Shown here one piece after another: positions 19,948 through 28,300 of a DNA stretch of 38,266 bases (positions within the stretch are counted from its first letter, which is position 1; the number at the start of each line of letters is the position of its first letter). The notes under the pieces were generated by a model, which saw only the letters and a list, made by a program, of their open reading frames with translations, was not told where the DNA came from and did not search any database. The stretch comes from a virus: IMG/VR virus record IMGVR_UViG_3300042691_016123, positions 1-38,266 of that record. One strand, 5' to 3'. The position numbers and the translations under genes were made by a program.

Positions 19948-20183
19948 GCTTGCCGATTGTGGTGGGCTTGCAATCTTTGCGCTTGGGCTAGATATGACGC
20001 ATTGGCTGGATGATCCATTGACCAGCGATCCGGTTCTGTGCCGAGGGTCTGGACATGGGCGATAGCGTCTTCGTATGATGCCATCGGCAGGAGTTTAGAA
20101 CCGACTTCAACGTAAACCCCATGCTTGCCGAGCTTCTCGGCATAGTCTGACGTTGGGTATGCGTAACCGATTGAGTGTTTCAT
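19941..20183 (-). CDS. Small protein, middle gene of cluster D
   Basis: 80 aa from ATG 20183 (AAGGAAACC upstream). An in-frame ATG at 20213 would add MPSGSFKETT and coincides with the AUGCC of the leader module. KHSIGYAYPTSDYAEKLGKH then GVYVEVGSKLLPMASYEDAI and a Gln/His-rich end. Small alpha/beta protein, not recognised. Confidence 0.7.
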   Translation of the reverse strand: MKHSIGYAYPTSDYAEKLGKHGVYVEVGSKLLPMASYEDAIAHVQTLGTEPDRWSMDHPANASYLAQAQRLQAHHNRQAA

Positions 20184-20200
20184 GGTGGTTTCCTTAAAAG

Positions 20201-20275
20201 ACCCTGAGGGCATTAGTGCAACAACGCACCCCATAGCCCACAGAATGGGCTAGATGGTGGGTTGTTGGGCTGCTA
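20201..20275 (-). repeat. Two-hairpin intercistronic element, copy E3
   Basis: GTGC-aacaac-GCAC (20216-20229) and TAGCCCA-cagaa-TGGGCTA (20234-20252), then GGTGGGTTGTTGGGCTGC. Followed on the coding strand by AATGCCCTCAGGGTCT, TTTTAAGGA and the next start. Confidence 0.75.
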
Positions 20276-20536
20276 CTTAGCACGACGGGCGTTAACCGTA
20301 GCGTAAGCCCAATTGGTAGCGTCAGCCTGATTGGCAAAATATTTGCTGCGCTGCTGAACCCCAAATTCCTGCCAATCTCCGTACAGGCACACGCGCCGGG
20401 CGCTTTGCACCCATGCCGCGTATGTGGTGCCGTTATTGTTAAGACCGACAATCCATCCTATCTCACGCCCTTTGCTGTCTTTGCGACCCGTGCCTATGAA
20501 GTGCTCGGACATGTCGTTGTAAGGTGCTTCTGTCAT
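20273..20536 (-). CDS. First gene of leftward cluster D, unknown
   Basis: 87 aa from ATG 20536 with AAGGA 7 nt upstream. HFIGTGRKDSKGREIGWIVG, LNNNGTTYAAWVQSARRVCL and a C-terminus QRSKYFANQADATNWAYATV suggest a small beta-barrel or sandwich of the type seen in short phage accessory proteins. Not recognised. First gene after cassette D. Confidence 0.7.
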   Translation of the reverse strand: MTEAPYNDMSEHFIGTGRKDSKGREIGWIVGLNNNGTTYAAWVQSARRVCLYGDWQEFGVQQRSKYFANQADATNWAYATVNARRAK

Positions 20537-20555
20537 CTTAAATCCTTTTAATAGA

Positions 20556-20629
20556 CCGCCTTGCGAAGTGCTTGCGGCATACCTTCTATTGTCTATGTGG
20601 CTAGACGCTAGTCACTAGGACAAACCCTA
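20556..20629 (-). promoter_or_regulatory. Promoter/operator cassette D (leftward)
   Basis: Reading leftward: TAGGG-TTTG-TCCTA (20629-20616), -10 GACAAT (20593-20588), 7 nt, then AUGCC at 20580. The leader hairpin CCGC-AA-GC-ACTTC-GC-AAG-GCGG (20577-20556) is followed by GGTCTATTAAAAGGA. A 10-codon AUG-initiated peptide (MPQALRKAVY) would start at the predicted RNA end. No rightward -10/ATG pair is present here. Confidence 0.7.
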
Positions 20630-21022
20630 ACAGCTAGCCAAAAATGGCAGGTGGTGCGGCTGTGGTGGAAATTGTGTGTTTCATTGGGGAAACAGGCGAA
20701 AAGGGCTATCACAGCAGTCCCGCCCGCCGGATCACGCACACGCGCAATAGTCATCCAACCGCCTTGCCGACGACAATCTACTACTTGTGTACTACTTTGT
20801 CGCCATTCCGTGCGCTTAACGACAATCAGCCAGGGTAGCGGTCAACCTGGGCCGTGCAATCAATGACCGGTTGCAGATGAGGGGGGGGTGAGGGCCGAGG
20901 GGTGGTGGGTTGATGGTGGTGTAGACCCCGCGAACAATTTTTTTATTACCGGCGAACAATTTTTTTTGTGACGCACTGTTGCGTTACGGCAACATGGCTA
21001 AATACTTGTTTTGATTGTGGGA

Positions 21023-21079
21023 ATAGACCAGGCACCCGAGAGGGGTGAGAACTCTTTGGAGAGTGAGCCTCTGGTTTAT
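21023..21079 (+). ncRNA. Candidate three-way-junction RNA
   Basis: ATAGACCAG (21023-21031) pairs over 9 bp with CTGGTTTAT (21071-21079, one G-U). Inside are hairpins CACCC-GAGAG-GGGTG (21033-21047) and ACTCT-TTGG-AGAGT (21051-21064). Three perfect or near-perfect stems in 57 nt make chance unlikely. Strand not certain. Confidence 0.45.
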
Positions 21080-21223
21080 CTAGGTTAGGGTTGGTTGAAC
21101 CCTCTACGCAACTGGTCCTGTTCAGAGTCTGGTCTTACTGGAGTACCGCATAGTTCACCATGTTTATCGTGGTTGGTCGGCTCTACCTTCCACAGGGCTG
21201 GGTGATGGCCCCCGTGTTTTGAG

Positions 21224-21235
21224 TATACTTGTTTT
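21224..21235 (+). promoter_or_regulatory. Predicted leaderless promoter of terL
   Basis: TATACT at 21224-21229, then 6 nt (TGTTTT) and ATG 21236; no SD. Same -10-to-ATG spacing as cro and terS. Confidence 0.5.
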
Positions 21236-22759
21236 ATGCAAACGCTAGTGTACAAACCGGAAGACGAACAAGAACTTATGGCGACTCTGTGGATGCCTGC
21301 TATTGCAGACGATCCAGAGGCGTTTGTGATGTTTGCGTTTCCGTGGGGTAAAGAGGGTACGCCGTTGGAGCACTTTAGTGGGCCGCGTAAGTGGCAGCGT
21401 GAGGTGTTGCGTGATGTTGCTGCATACGTCAAACGGCAAAAAGGTCTGGTGGACTTTGAGACGTTGAGACATGCTGTGTCTTCTGGTCGCGGTATTGGTA
21501 AATCTGCCCTGGTGTCGTGGTTGACGATTTGGATGCTGTCTACTCGGATTGGGTCTACAACCATCGTTTCTGCCAACTCTGAGTCTCAGCTACGCTCGGT
21601 GACTTGGGCTGAGATTACAAAGTGGTTGGCTATGGCTATCAACAGCCATTGGTTTGAGATTTCTGCAACTAAAGTTGCCCCGGCTGCTTGGTTGACTGCG
21701 CTGGTTGAGAAGAATCTTAAAAAGGGCACGCGGTATTGGGCTATTGAGGGGCGGTTGTGGTCTGAAGAAAACCCCGATGCGTATGCGGGTGTCCACAATT
21801 ACGATGGCGTAATGGTCATTTTTGATGAGGCGTCGGGTATTGCTGATGCAATCTGGTCTGTTACTGGTGGCTTTTTTACTGAAAACACCCCAAAACGGAT
21901 GTGGTTTGCGTTTTCTAACCCACGGCGCAATTCAGGATATTTTTACGAGACTTTTCACTCAAAACGAGACTTTTGGACTTCTCGGGTTGTTGATGCCAGA
22001 ACCGTTGAGGGCACTGACAAACAGGTCTATGAGCAAATCATCCAAGAGTACGGGCCTGATTCGTCCCAAGCTCATGTGGAGGTCTATGGGCAGTTCCCCA
22101 GTGAGGGTGATGACCAGTTTATCGGCAGTTTGTTGGTAGACGAGGCTATGAAACAGCCTGCCTACCAAGACTTTAGCGCCCCGATTGTTATGGGGGTAGA
22201 CCCTGCCCGCTTTGGCGCTGACGCTACGGTGATTGCTATTCGCCGTGGGCGTGATTTGGTCAAGGTCATCAGGCATCGGGGCGATGACACTATGACGGTA
22301 GTGGGTCATGTGATTGATGCCATCGAAGAATTTAAGCCTGCCTTGGTTAACATTGACGAAGGCGGTTTGGGAGCCGGCATTGTTGACCGGCTTAAAGAGC
22401 AGCGATACAAAATCCGAGGCGTAAACTTTGGCAACAAGGCTAAAAACCCGATTATGTATGGCAATAAACGTGCCGAAATATGGGGTGAAATGAAGAATTG
22501 GCTAAAAACAGCCAGTATTCCTAAAGACCGCTTCTTGAAAACCGATTTGATTTCGCCTAAGATCAAGCCCGATTCCCGTGGGACTATCTTTTTGGAGTCC
22601 AAAAAAGACATGAAAAGCCGTGGTTTGGCCTCCCCTGATGCTGCTGACGCACTGGCATTGACGTTTGCGTTTTCTGTGGCAAATCGGGAACAACGTCCAA
22701 CACAGAGTCACTCGCAGGGATACGGGTTTAGCTCAACAACTTCTTGGATGGGTGCTTAA
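21236..22759 (+). CDS. terL: Terminase large subunit
   Basis: 507 aa. ATPase: adenine-binding WQREVL near residue 53, Walker A SGRGIGKSA (83-91), Walker B VMVIFDE (192-198). Nuclease: MGVDPARFGAD with Asp322, VNIDEGGLGAG with Asp374, and SPDAADALA near the C-terminus, the three acidic clusters of the RNase-H-like domain. It pumps DNA through the portal and cuts the concatemer. With a P22-type portal, headful packaging is likely, in line with the circular contig. Its TAA overlaps the portal ATG. Confidence 0.95.
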   Translation: MQTLVYKPEDEQELMATLWMPAIADDPEAFVMFAFPWGKEGTPLEHFSGPRKWQREVLRDVAAYVKRQKGLVDFETLRHAVSSGRGIGKSALVSWLTIWMLSTRIGSTTIVSANSESQLRSVTWAEITKWLAMAINSHWFEISATKVAPAAWLTALVEKNLKKGTRYWAIEGRLWSEENPDAYAGVHNYDGVMVIFDEASGIADAIWSVTGGFFTENTPKRMWFAFSNPRRNSGYFYETFHSKRDFWTSRVVDARTVEGTDKQVYEQIIQEYGPDSSQAHVEVYGQFPSEGDDQFIGSLLVDEAMKQPAYQDFSAPIVMGVDPARFGADATVIAIRRGRDLVKVIRHRGDDTMTVVGHVIDAIEEFKPALVNIDEGGLGAGIVDRLKEQRYKIRGVNFGNKAKNPIMYGNKRAEIWGEMKNWLKTASIPKDRFLKTDLISPKIKPDSRGTIFLESKKDMKSRGLASPDAADALALTFAFSVANREQRPTQSHSQGYGFSSTTSWMGA

Positions 22760-24963
22760 TGCCTCAAGACTACACAGGAATTGCCGCTGCGGGTGCAGTC
22801 AGTAACGGCGGCTCTGCAAAAAACAAAGACGAGTCCGAGGTGCTTGCCACGGCTCGTTCGCGTTTAAACATGGCAATTTCTGCGTTGTCTGAATCGCGGG
22901 AAGATGAAATAGACGATTTGCGGTTTTATGCAGGTTCGCCTGACAACAACTGGCAATGGCCCGCTGATGTGTTGGCAACCCGTGGCGCAGTGCAAGGGCA
23001 GTCAATTAATGCCCGGCCTTGTCTGACGGTCAACAAGCTGCCCCAGCACGTTCACCAAGTTACCAATGAGCAGCGGCAAAACAGGCCGCAGCCCAAGATC
23101 ATTCCTGCTGATGACGGCGCAGACGTTGAAGTAGCCGAAATCTTCAACGGAATGATTCGGCACATTGAATACATTTCCGATGCTGACGTTGCCTACGACA
23201 CGGTTTGCGAAAACCAAGTGTCTTACGGCGAGGGATATGCTCGCATCTTGACCGAGTATTGCGACGACAACACGTTTGACCAAGATATAAAAATTGGGCG
23301 CATCCGCAACAGTTTTTCTGTCTACATGGACCCGCTTATTCAAGACCCGTGTGGGTCTGATGCGCGGTGGTGTTTTATCACTGAAGACTTGCCCAAAGAC
23401 GAGTACGAGCGCCAATACCCTAACGCAGCGCCTATTAGCACGCTGCAAACGCTAGGCGTTGGCGACCAAGGCTTTAGCCAGTGGATGAATGAAAACACGG
23501 TGCGTATTGCCGAGTATTTTTACGTTGAACACAACCAAGAAACGCTGAACCTGTATCCCGGCAACATCACTGCGTTTAAGGGCACGCAAGAAGACAAGAT
23601 GTTGATGATGCAGTTTGGCAAGCCGTTGCGCTCACGCCAATCTGACCGCAAAAAAATCAAGTGGCTCAAAATTAACGGGTACGAAATTCTTGAAAGCGCC
23701 GATTGGGCTGGCGCTTACATCCCCGTTGTGCGGTGCGTCGGTAACGAGTTTGAAGTAGACGGGCGTTTGTACGTCAGCGGGTTGGTGCGTAATGCCAAAG
23801 ACGCGCAGCGCATGTACAACTACTGGGTCAGCCAAGAAGCTGAGATGCTGGCGCTGGCTCCTAAAGCGCCTTTTATTGGTTACGGCGGTCAGTTTGAGGG
23901 TTTTGAAAAGCAGTGGAAGACTGCCAACACGCAAAACTGGCCGTATCTTGAGGTCAACCCAGACGTTACCGATGGTGCGGGTGCTGTGTTGCCGCTGCCT
24001 CAACGGGCGCAACCGCCGATGGCATCGAGCGGGTTGCTGCAAGCCAAAGCGGGCGCATCCGACGACATTAAGTCATCTACTGGGCAGTACAACGCAGCCC
24101 TTGGCATGACTTCAAACGAGCGCAGCGGCAAAGCTATTTTGGCTCGGCAAAAAGAATCTGACACCGGCACTTACCACTACGTTGACAACTACGCTCGGTT
24201 TATTCGTTACATCGGCAGGCAATTGATTGACTTGATTCCCAAAATTTACGACACGCAGCGTATTGCCCGCATCATTGGGCAAGACGGCGAGTCTAAGATG
24301 ATTAAGATCAACCCCATGCAGGCCGAACCTGTAAAGAAGATCACCAATGAAACAGGCGTTGTAATGGAGAAAATCTACAACCCTGGCGTTGGCAAGTACG
24401 ATGTAATGGTGATTACTGGCCCAGGGTTTGCAACCAAGCGGCAAGAGTCTTTGGAAGCGATGGCGCAGTTGTTGCAGGGCAATCCTGATCTTTGGCGCGT
24501 GGCGGGTGACTTGTTTATTAAGAACATGGATTGGCCTGGGGCGCAAGAAATGGCAAAACGGTTTTCTAAAGTTATTGACCCGGATATTTTGGGTGATGAC
24601 GAAGACAACCCGGCGCTTGCTACTGCCAAACAGCAAATGGAAGCCATGAACCAAGAGATGCAGCAAATGGCATCTATGCTGCAAAACGTGCAACAGTCTA
24701 TGGAAGCGCGGGAGTTGCAGATTAAAGAATTTGAGGCAGAGGTTAAGGCTTACAGCGCAGAAACGCAGCGCATTAGTGCAGTGCAGGCTAGCATGTCGCC
24801 CGAGCAGGTGCAAGACATTGTGATGGGCACTATTGCTGCGGCGCTTGACACGGGCGATCTTGTGGCCGGTTCACCTCAGTTGCCTGAAATGCCAGTTGGC
24901 GAAGAAATGCAACCCGAGATGCAACCCATGCCAGAACAAATGCAACAAGGAGCCATGCAATGA
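22759..24963 (+). CDS. Portal protein, P22 gp1-like
   Basis: 734 aa from ATG 22759 (TAATG overlap with terL). RFYAGSPDNNWQW-type N-terminus, VNKLPQHVHQVTNEQRQNRP, ISDADVAYDTVCENQVSYGE, and YVHNYARF-like DNYARFIRYIGRQLIDLIPK are typical of the P22 portal family. The C-terminal 110 residues are Gln/Met-rich and helical (the barrel region in P22). A dodecameric ring at the vertex through which DNA enters and leaves. Length close to P22 gp1 (725 aa). Confidence 0.92.
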   Translation: MPQDYTGIAAAGAVSNGGSAKNKDESEVLATARSRLNMAISALSESREDEIDDLRFYAGSPDNNWQWPADVLATRGAVQGQSINARPCLTVNKLPQHVHQVTNEQRQNRPQPKIIPADDGADVEVAEIFNGMIRHIEYISDADVAYDTVCENQVSYGEGYARILTEYCDDNTFDQDIKIGRIRNSFSVYMDPLIQDPCGSDARWCFITEDLPKDEYERQYPNAAPISTLQTLGVGDQGFSQWMNENTVRIAEYFYVEHNQETLNLYPGNITAFKGTQEDKMLMMQFGKPLRSRQSDRKKIKWLKINGYEILESADWAGAYIPVVRCVGNEFEVDGRLYVSGLVRNAKDAQRMYNYWVSQEAEMLALAPKAPFIGYGGQFEGFEKQWKTANTQNWPYLEVNPDVTDGAGAVLPLPQRAQPPMASSGLLQAKAGASDDIKSSTGQYNAALGMTSNERSGKAILARQKESDTGTYHYVDNYARFIRYIGRQLIDLIPKIYDTQRIARIIGQDGESKMIKINPMQAEPVKKITNETGVVMEKIYNPGVGKYDVMVITGPGFATKRQESLEAMAQLLQGNPDLWRVAGDLFIKNMDWPGAQEMAKRFSKVIDPDILGDDEDNPALATAKQQMEAMNQEMQQMASMLQNVQQSMEARELQIKEFEAEVKAYSAETQRISAVQASMSPEQVQDIVMGTIAAALDTGDLVAGSPQLPEMPVGEEMQPEMQPMPEQMQQGAMQ

Positions 24964-25322
24964 CATGCGAAGCCTTTATGGGCAACTTGTTTTTGGCACG
25001 GGATGTAACGCATTCCGTTCACCTAAACACGCGCAGTTTTTCTAAGCACTCCGCGTTGCAGACGTTTTACGAAGAAGTGATTGAGCTGGCTGACAAGTTT
25101 GCAGAAGCCTACCAAGGCCGCAAAGGTTTGATTGGCCCCATTAGCTTGCAGTCAGCCAAAAAAACCAGCAATGTTGTTGAGTTTTTGGAGCAATCGCTCA
25201 AAGACATTGAAGACACACGCTACAAGGTAGTGGATAAAACAGACACGCCCCTGCAAAACATTATTGATGAAATTGTGGGCCTGTACCTGTCTACTTTGTA
25301 CAAACTACGGTTTCTTGCGTAA
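24960..25322 (+). CDS. Dps/ferritin-like small phage protein (DUF5856-type)
   Basis: 120 aa, ATGA overlap with the portal gene. SFSKHSALQTFYEEVIELAD then KFAEAYQGRKGLIGPI followed by a second long helix pair is the pattern of a phage family with a Dps-like four-helix core that I know as DUF5856. Function unknown. Often next to portal or fibre genes, so a virion or DNA-handling role is possible. Confidence 0.7.
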   Translation: MTCEAFMGNLFLARDVTHSVHLNTRSFSKHSALQTFYEEVIELADKFAEAYQGRKGLIGPISLQSAKKTSNVVEFLEQSLKDIEDTRYKVVDKTDTPLQNIIDEIVGLYLSTLYKLRFLA

Positions 25323-28300
25323 ATGCCTTTTACTGTTACAGGCGGCAAATACGCCCTTCAAACCCTCACGGCTGCGGGCACCAACACGGTCACTGTCAAT
25401 GCGGCGGTGCCTTTTGTTGTTGCAGACTTTCCAAGCATTCAACGCATTGCTTGTCTTTACGCTCCGGCTGGCCCCGATCTAATTGTTAATGGCGACTTTG
25501 CAACCAACACGGATTGGGTTTTAAGCGCAGGTGTCACTATTTCGGGTGGCGCGGCCAACGTTACTGCTGCCGCAAACCTGATCGCGCAAAATGTGAGCTT
25601 GGTAATCGGGCAACTTTATACAGTTACAGTGCAATACACGCGCACTGCTGGCGCAAATTTGCGTTTTTGCAACTCGATGACCAACGCCACAAACATTGTG
25701 GCGACTTTGGCAACGGTCAACACAGCCACACTCACGACATTGCGGTTTAGCTTTATCGCAGTCTCCAATGGTTTCAAGATTGAAGCGGATGGCGCTGTTT
25801 TCACGGGCACGATTGACAATGTGACGCTTGGCATTGGTGCGTCCCTTAAAGGGATTGCTTATGTGCGCCGAGCAACAAGTACCACGGTTCTTGAGCTAGA
25901 AACGCCTTTTTACGATCACGCGACTGGCATTGTCGCTACGCAAGCGGTGGGCGACAGACTCCTGATTTCAAAAAATTGGGCTGAGTGTGCAACAACGGGT
26001 TGGAGCATTTCAAACAACGTTTCTAGCATCACAGACTTTGCGACTGTGGGTGTGCTTGGCGACGAAACAGGGGCTTGCATTTACGATGAATCTCGCGTTA
26101 TGCAGTCAGCAATTGGCAACACAACAACCCCGCCCATCATTTTGCTTGGCGGCGTGTGGGTGCAAGGACATTTGCAAGATTATGCAACTGGTCAAATGTA
26201 TGGCGCTTGCGATTGGAGCCACACATCTACATCTTCGTTTTCTGAAGGTGGTGTTCAGGCGCGTGATCTATCGGCGCACTACATTGTTTACGGGGGCAAG
26301 CGTTCAGTTGTAAACGCCGTGATTATTTGGGAGCCGATGAACCAAGCAAACACGATTTGCCGAGCGAAGACTTTGATTTGGAAAAAAGTTGACGCTCAAG
26401 CTGGCATCCTTGGCCCAGGCGGTGGCAACGCTCCGTGGTTCCCAGGCACTGAAAGCAGGATGCAGTTTATTGACTGTTCTTCAGAGGTTTTAACTGGTTT
26501 CAATATCTGTTGGCGACCCAATAACGCCGTTGTTTCTGGTGGTTCTGCCAAGATTGTGGGTAATGGTGCTTTGGCGGTTTTTGGTTCGGGCTACAACGGC
26601 TTTGCAATTGCCGCGCCATCGGGTCAACGGTTTATCGTGTCAGATGTGCGAAGCGGCGCATTGTGGGATCAATTTTTTATCACTTCGGCTACTGCAAATT
26701 TTACTAATGTGCTGACTCCAATCACTACAGTTGCAAGGCCAAGCGGTAGTGCAACCGTCACGTTCAATTGGTACTTTAAAGGCGCTTACCAAAACCTTGG
26801 CATCGGCTCACTTATTCAAATTCTAAAGGCCGATGGCACGACCACTGAAACGTCTGTCACCACCACCACTACCAATACAGACTTAACTGTTTTGGCAAGG
26901 ACGCACAGCGGAGCGGGCACGGCAAACCCTCCCGTCACCTATAACAACGCTAATTGGACATACGCCATTTGGCGATATGGTTTTGTGCCATTGTCGGGGT
27001 CTTTTGCTCAGTCCAGTTATTCGCTTGGCACGGCGGGCAATTCATTAAATGTGGTGCATGGTGCGTTTTTCAACCAAGTGCTTGATTTGAACATTACTCA
27101 AACCAACTCTGCCACAGTAGCAGCTTACACAGTGTTGTCTGACCTTGGTCGCGTCTACGACTACTCTATGTACGATAAGGGTTTGAACATCACCAATATG
27201 AAGTGGCTGGGCATCGCAAATCAAACTTTTACTATTAGTGGTGTTTCTTTGGTGTACGCTAACAACATCGTTATTGATTCAGCGGCTGCAAGTGTGTATT
27301 TACCCAACACATCAACCAACGTACTGACCATCAAAGCGCCAACCTTGGCAACATCAAGTAAGTTCACCACGCTGCAAGCGGCGGCAATTCAAGTTAACGC
27401 TAGCACTACAGTTTCAGCTAATTTAGTCGGCGCAGTGACAAATGCGGGCACTTTAAGCGGCGCTATTACAGGCGCTGTTATCAACACCGGCACAATTAAC
27501 GGTGCACGCATCACCGGCAACGTTACCCAAGCTACGCCTATCAACCTGACGGGTGTAACGATTACCGGCAACCTTACTTTTAACACTAACACGCCTGTTA
27601 CGGTTACGTTTACCAACAGCAGTGTTAGCGGTACTGTCAGCAACAGTGGTACGGGTTTGGTTACGGTGCAATTAGCTACATCAACCATTGGCACGGTAGG
27701 CACTAACGTGACCACGCAAATTGTGACCGAGCTTAACCTTACGGGGTTGTTGGCAGACTCGCAGATTTACCTGTCTGACGGAACCAACACGCAGGTTGAT
27801 TACGTTTCTAGCAGCGGCACCAGCTACACCTACAACTCTACTGGCGGCACTGGCACTTGGACATGGCGGCTGCGTAAGTACGGTTATCAAGACCAAACCG
27901 GCACGTTTACACCAGCAACCAACAGTGCAACCGTAGCCGCGTTGTACTTGGTTGACTCTTTTGTTAGCGACACGCTTGTTAACGTGACCGCTTACACCGA
28001 CCTTGAAACTACGCAAAAAATCTACGATTACAGTCGGTACTTTGCGACTACAAACACAGGCATTGCGCTTGGGCCGCAGTTCACCAAAGGGTTTGGCACG
28101 CTTACCGCTAACTCAGCGTTTACGCTAGACCCGCTTGCCGTTGCCATGATGGCGGTGTCATCTGGCGTTATCACGCACACAACTGGCTTGAATGAAACCG
28201 CTACTGTGGTTGTAACCGGCAACTTTACACAGGGCACGGCCACACTGTCTAACAACATTAAAATCCGGGCAACCAACCTTGATTCTGAGTTGTTGTTCAG

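Larger units (their letters stand above)
20641..21235 (+). other. 600-nt gene-free spacer before terL
   Basis: Short open frames at 20644-20838 and 20651-20866 do not look like protein (Cys/Arg/Pro bias, no SD). Visible structure: a G-quadruplex motif at 20881-20909, two copies of GCGAACAATTTTTTT at 20930-20944 and 20952-20966, a TGACGCA/TGCGTTA hairpin (20969-20986), a three-way-junction fold at 21023-21079, and AGGGTT-ggttg-AACCCT (21087-21103). A packaging site, a regulatory leader or a small RNA are all possible. Otherwise no gene is seen. Confidence 0.6.

Noticed and set aside
20644-20866. Two overlapping rightward open frames after cassette D
   Set aside because: No SD, no -10 box spaced 6 nt before the start, and Cys/Arg/Pro-rich text unlike protein.
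20930-20967. CRISPR-like repeat
   Set aside because: Only two short T-rich units with a 7-nt spacer, and no cas genes anywhere.
24112-24813. Long open frame antisense to the portal gene
   Set aside because: It shadows a clear portal frame, is Leu/His/Arg-rich from reverse reading, and has no SD or linked neighbours.
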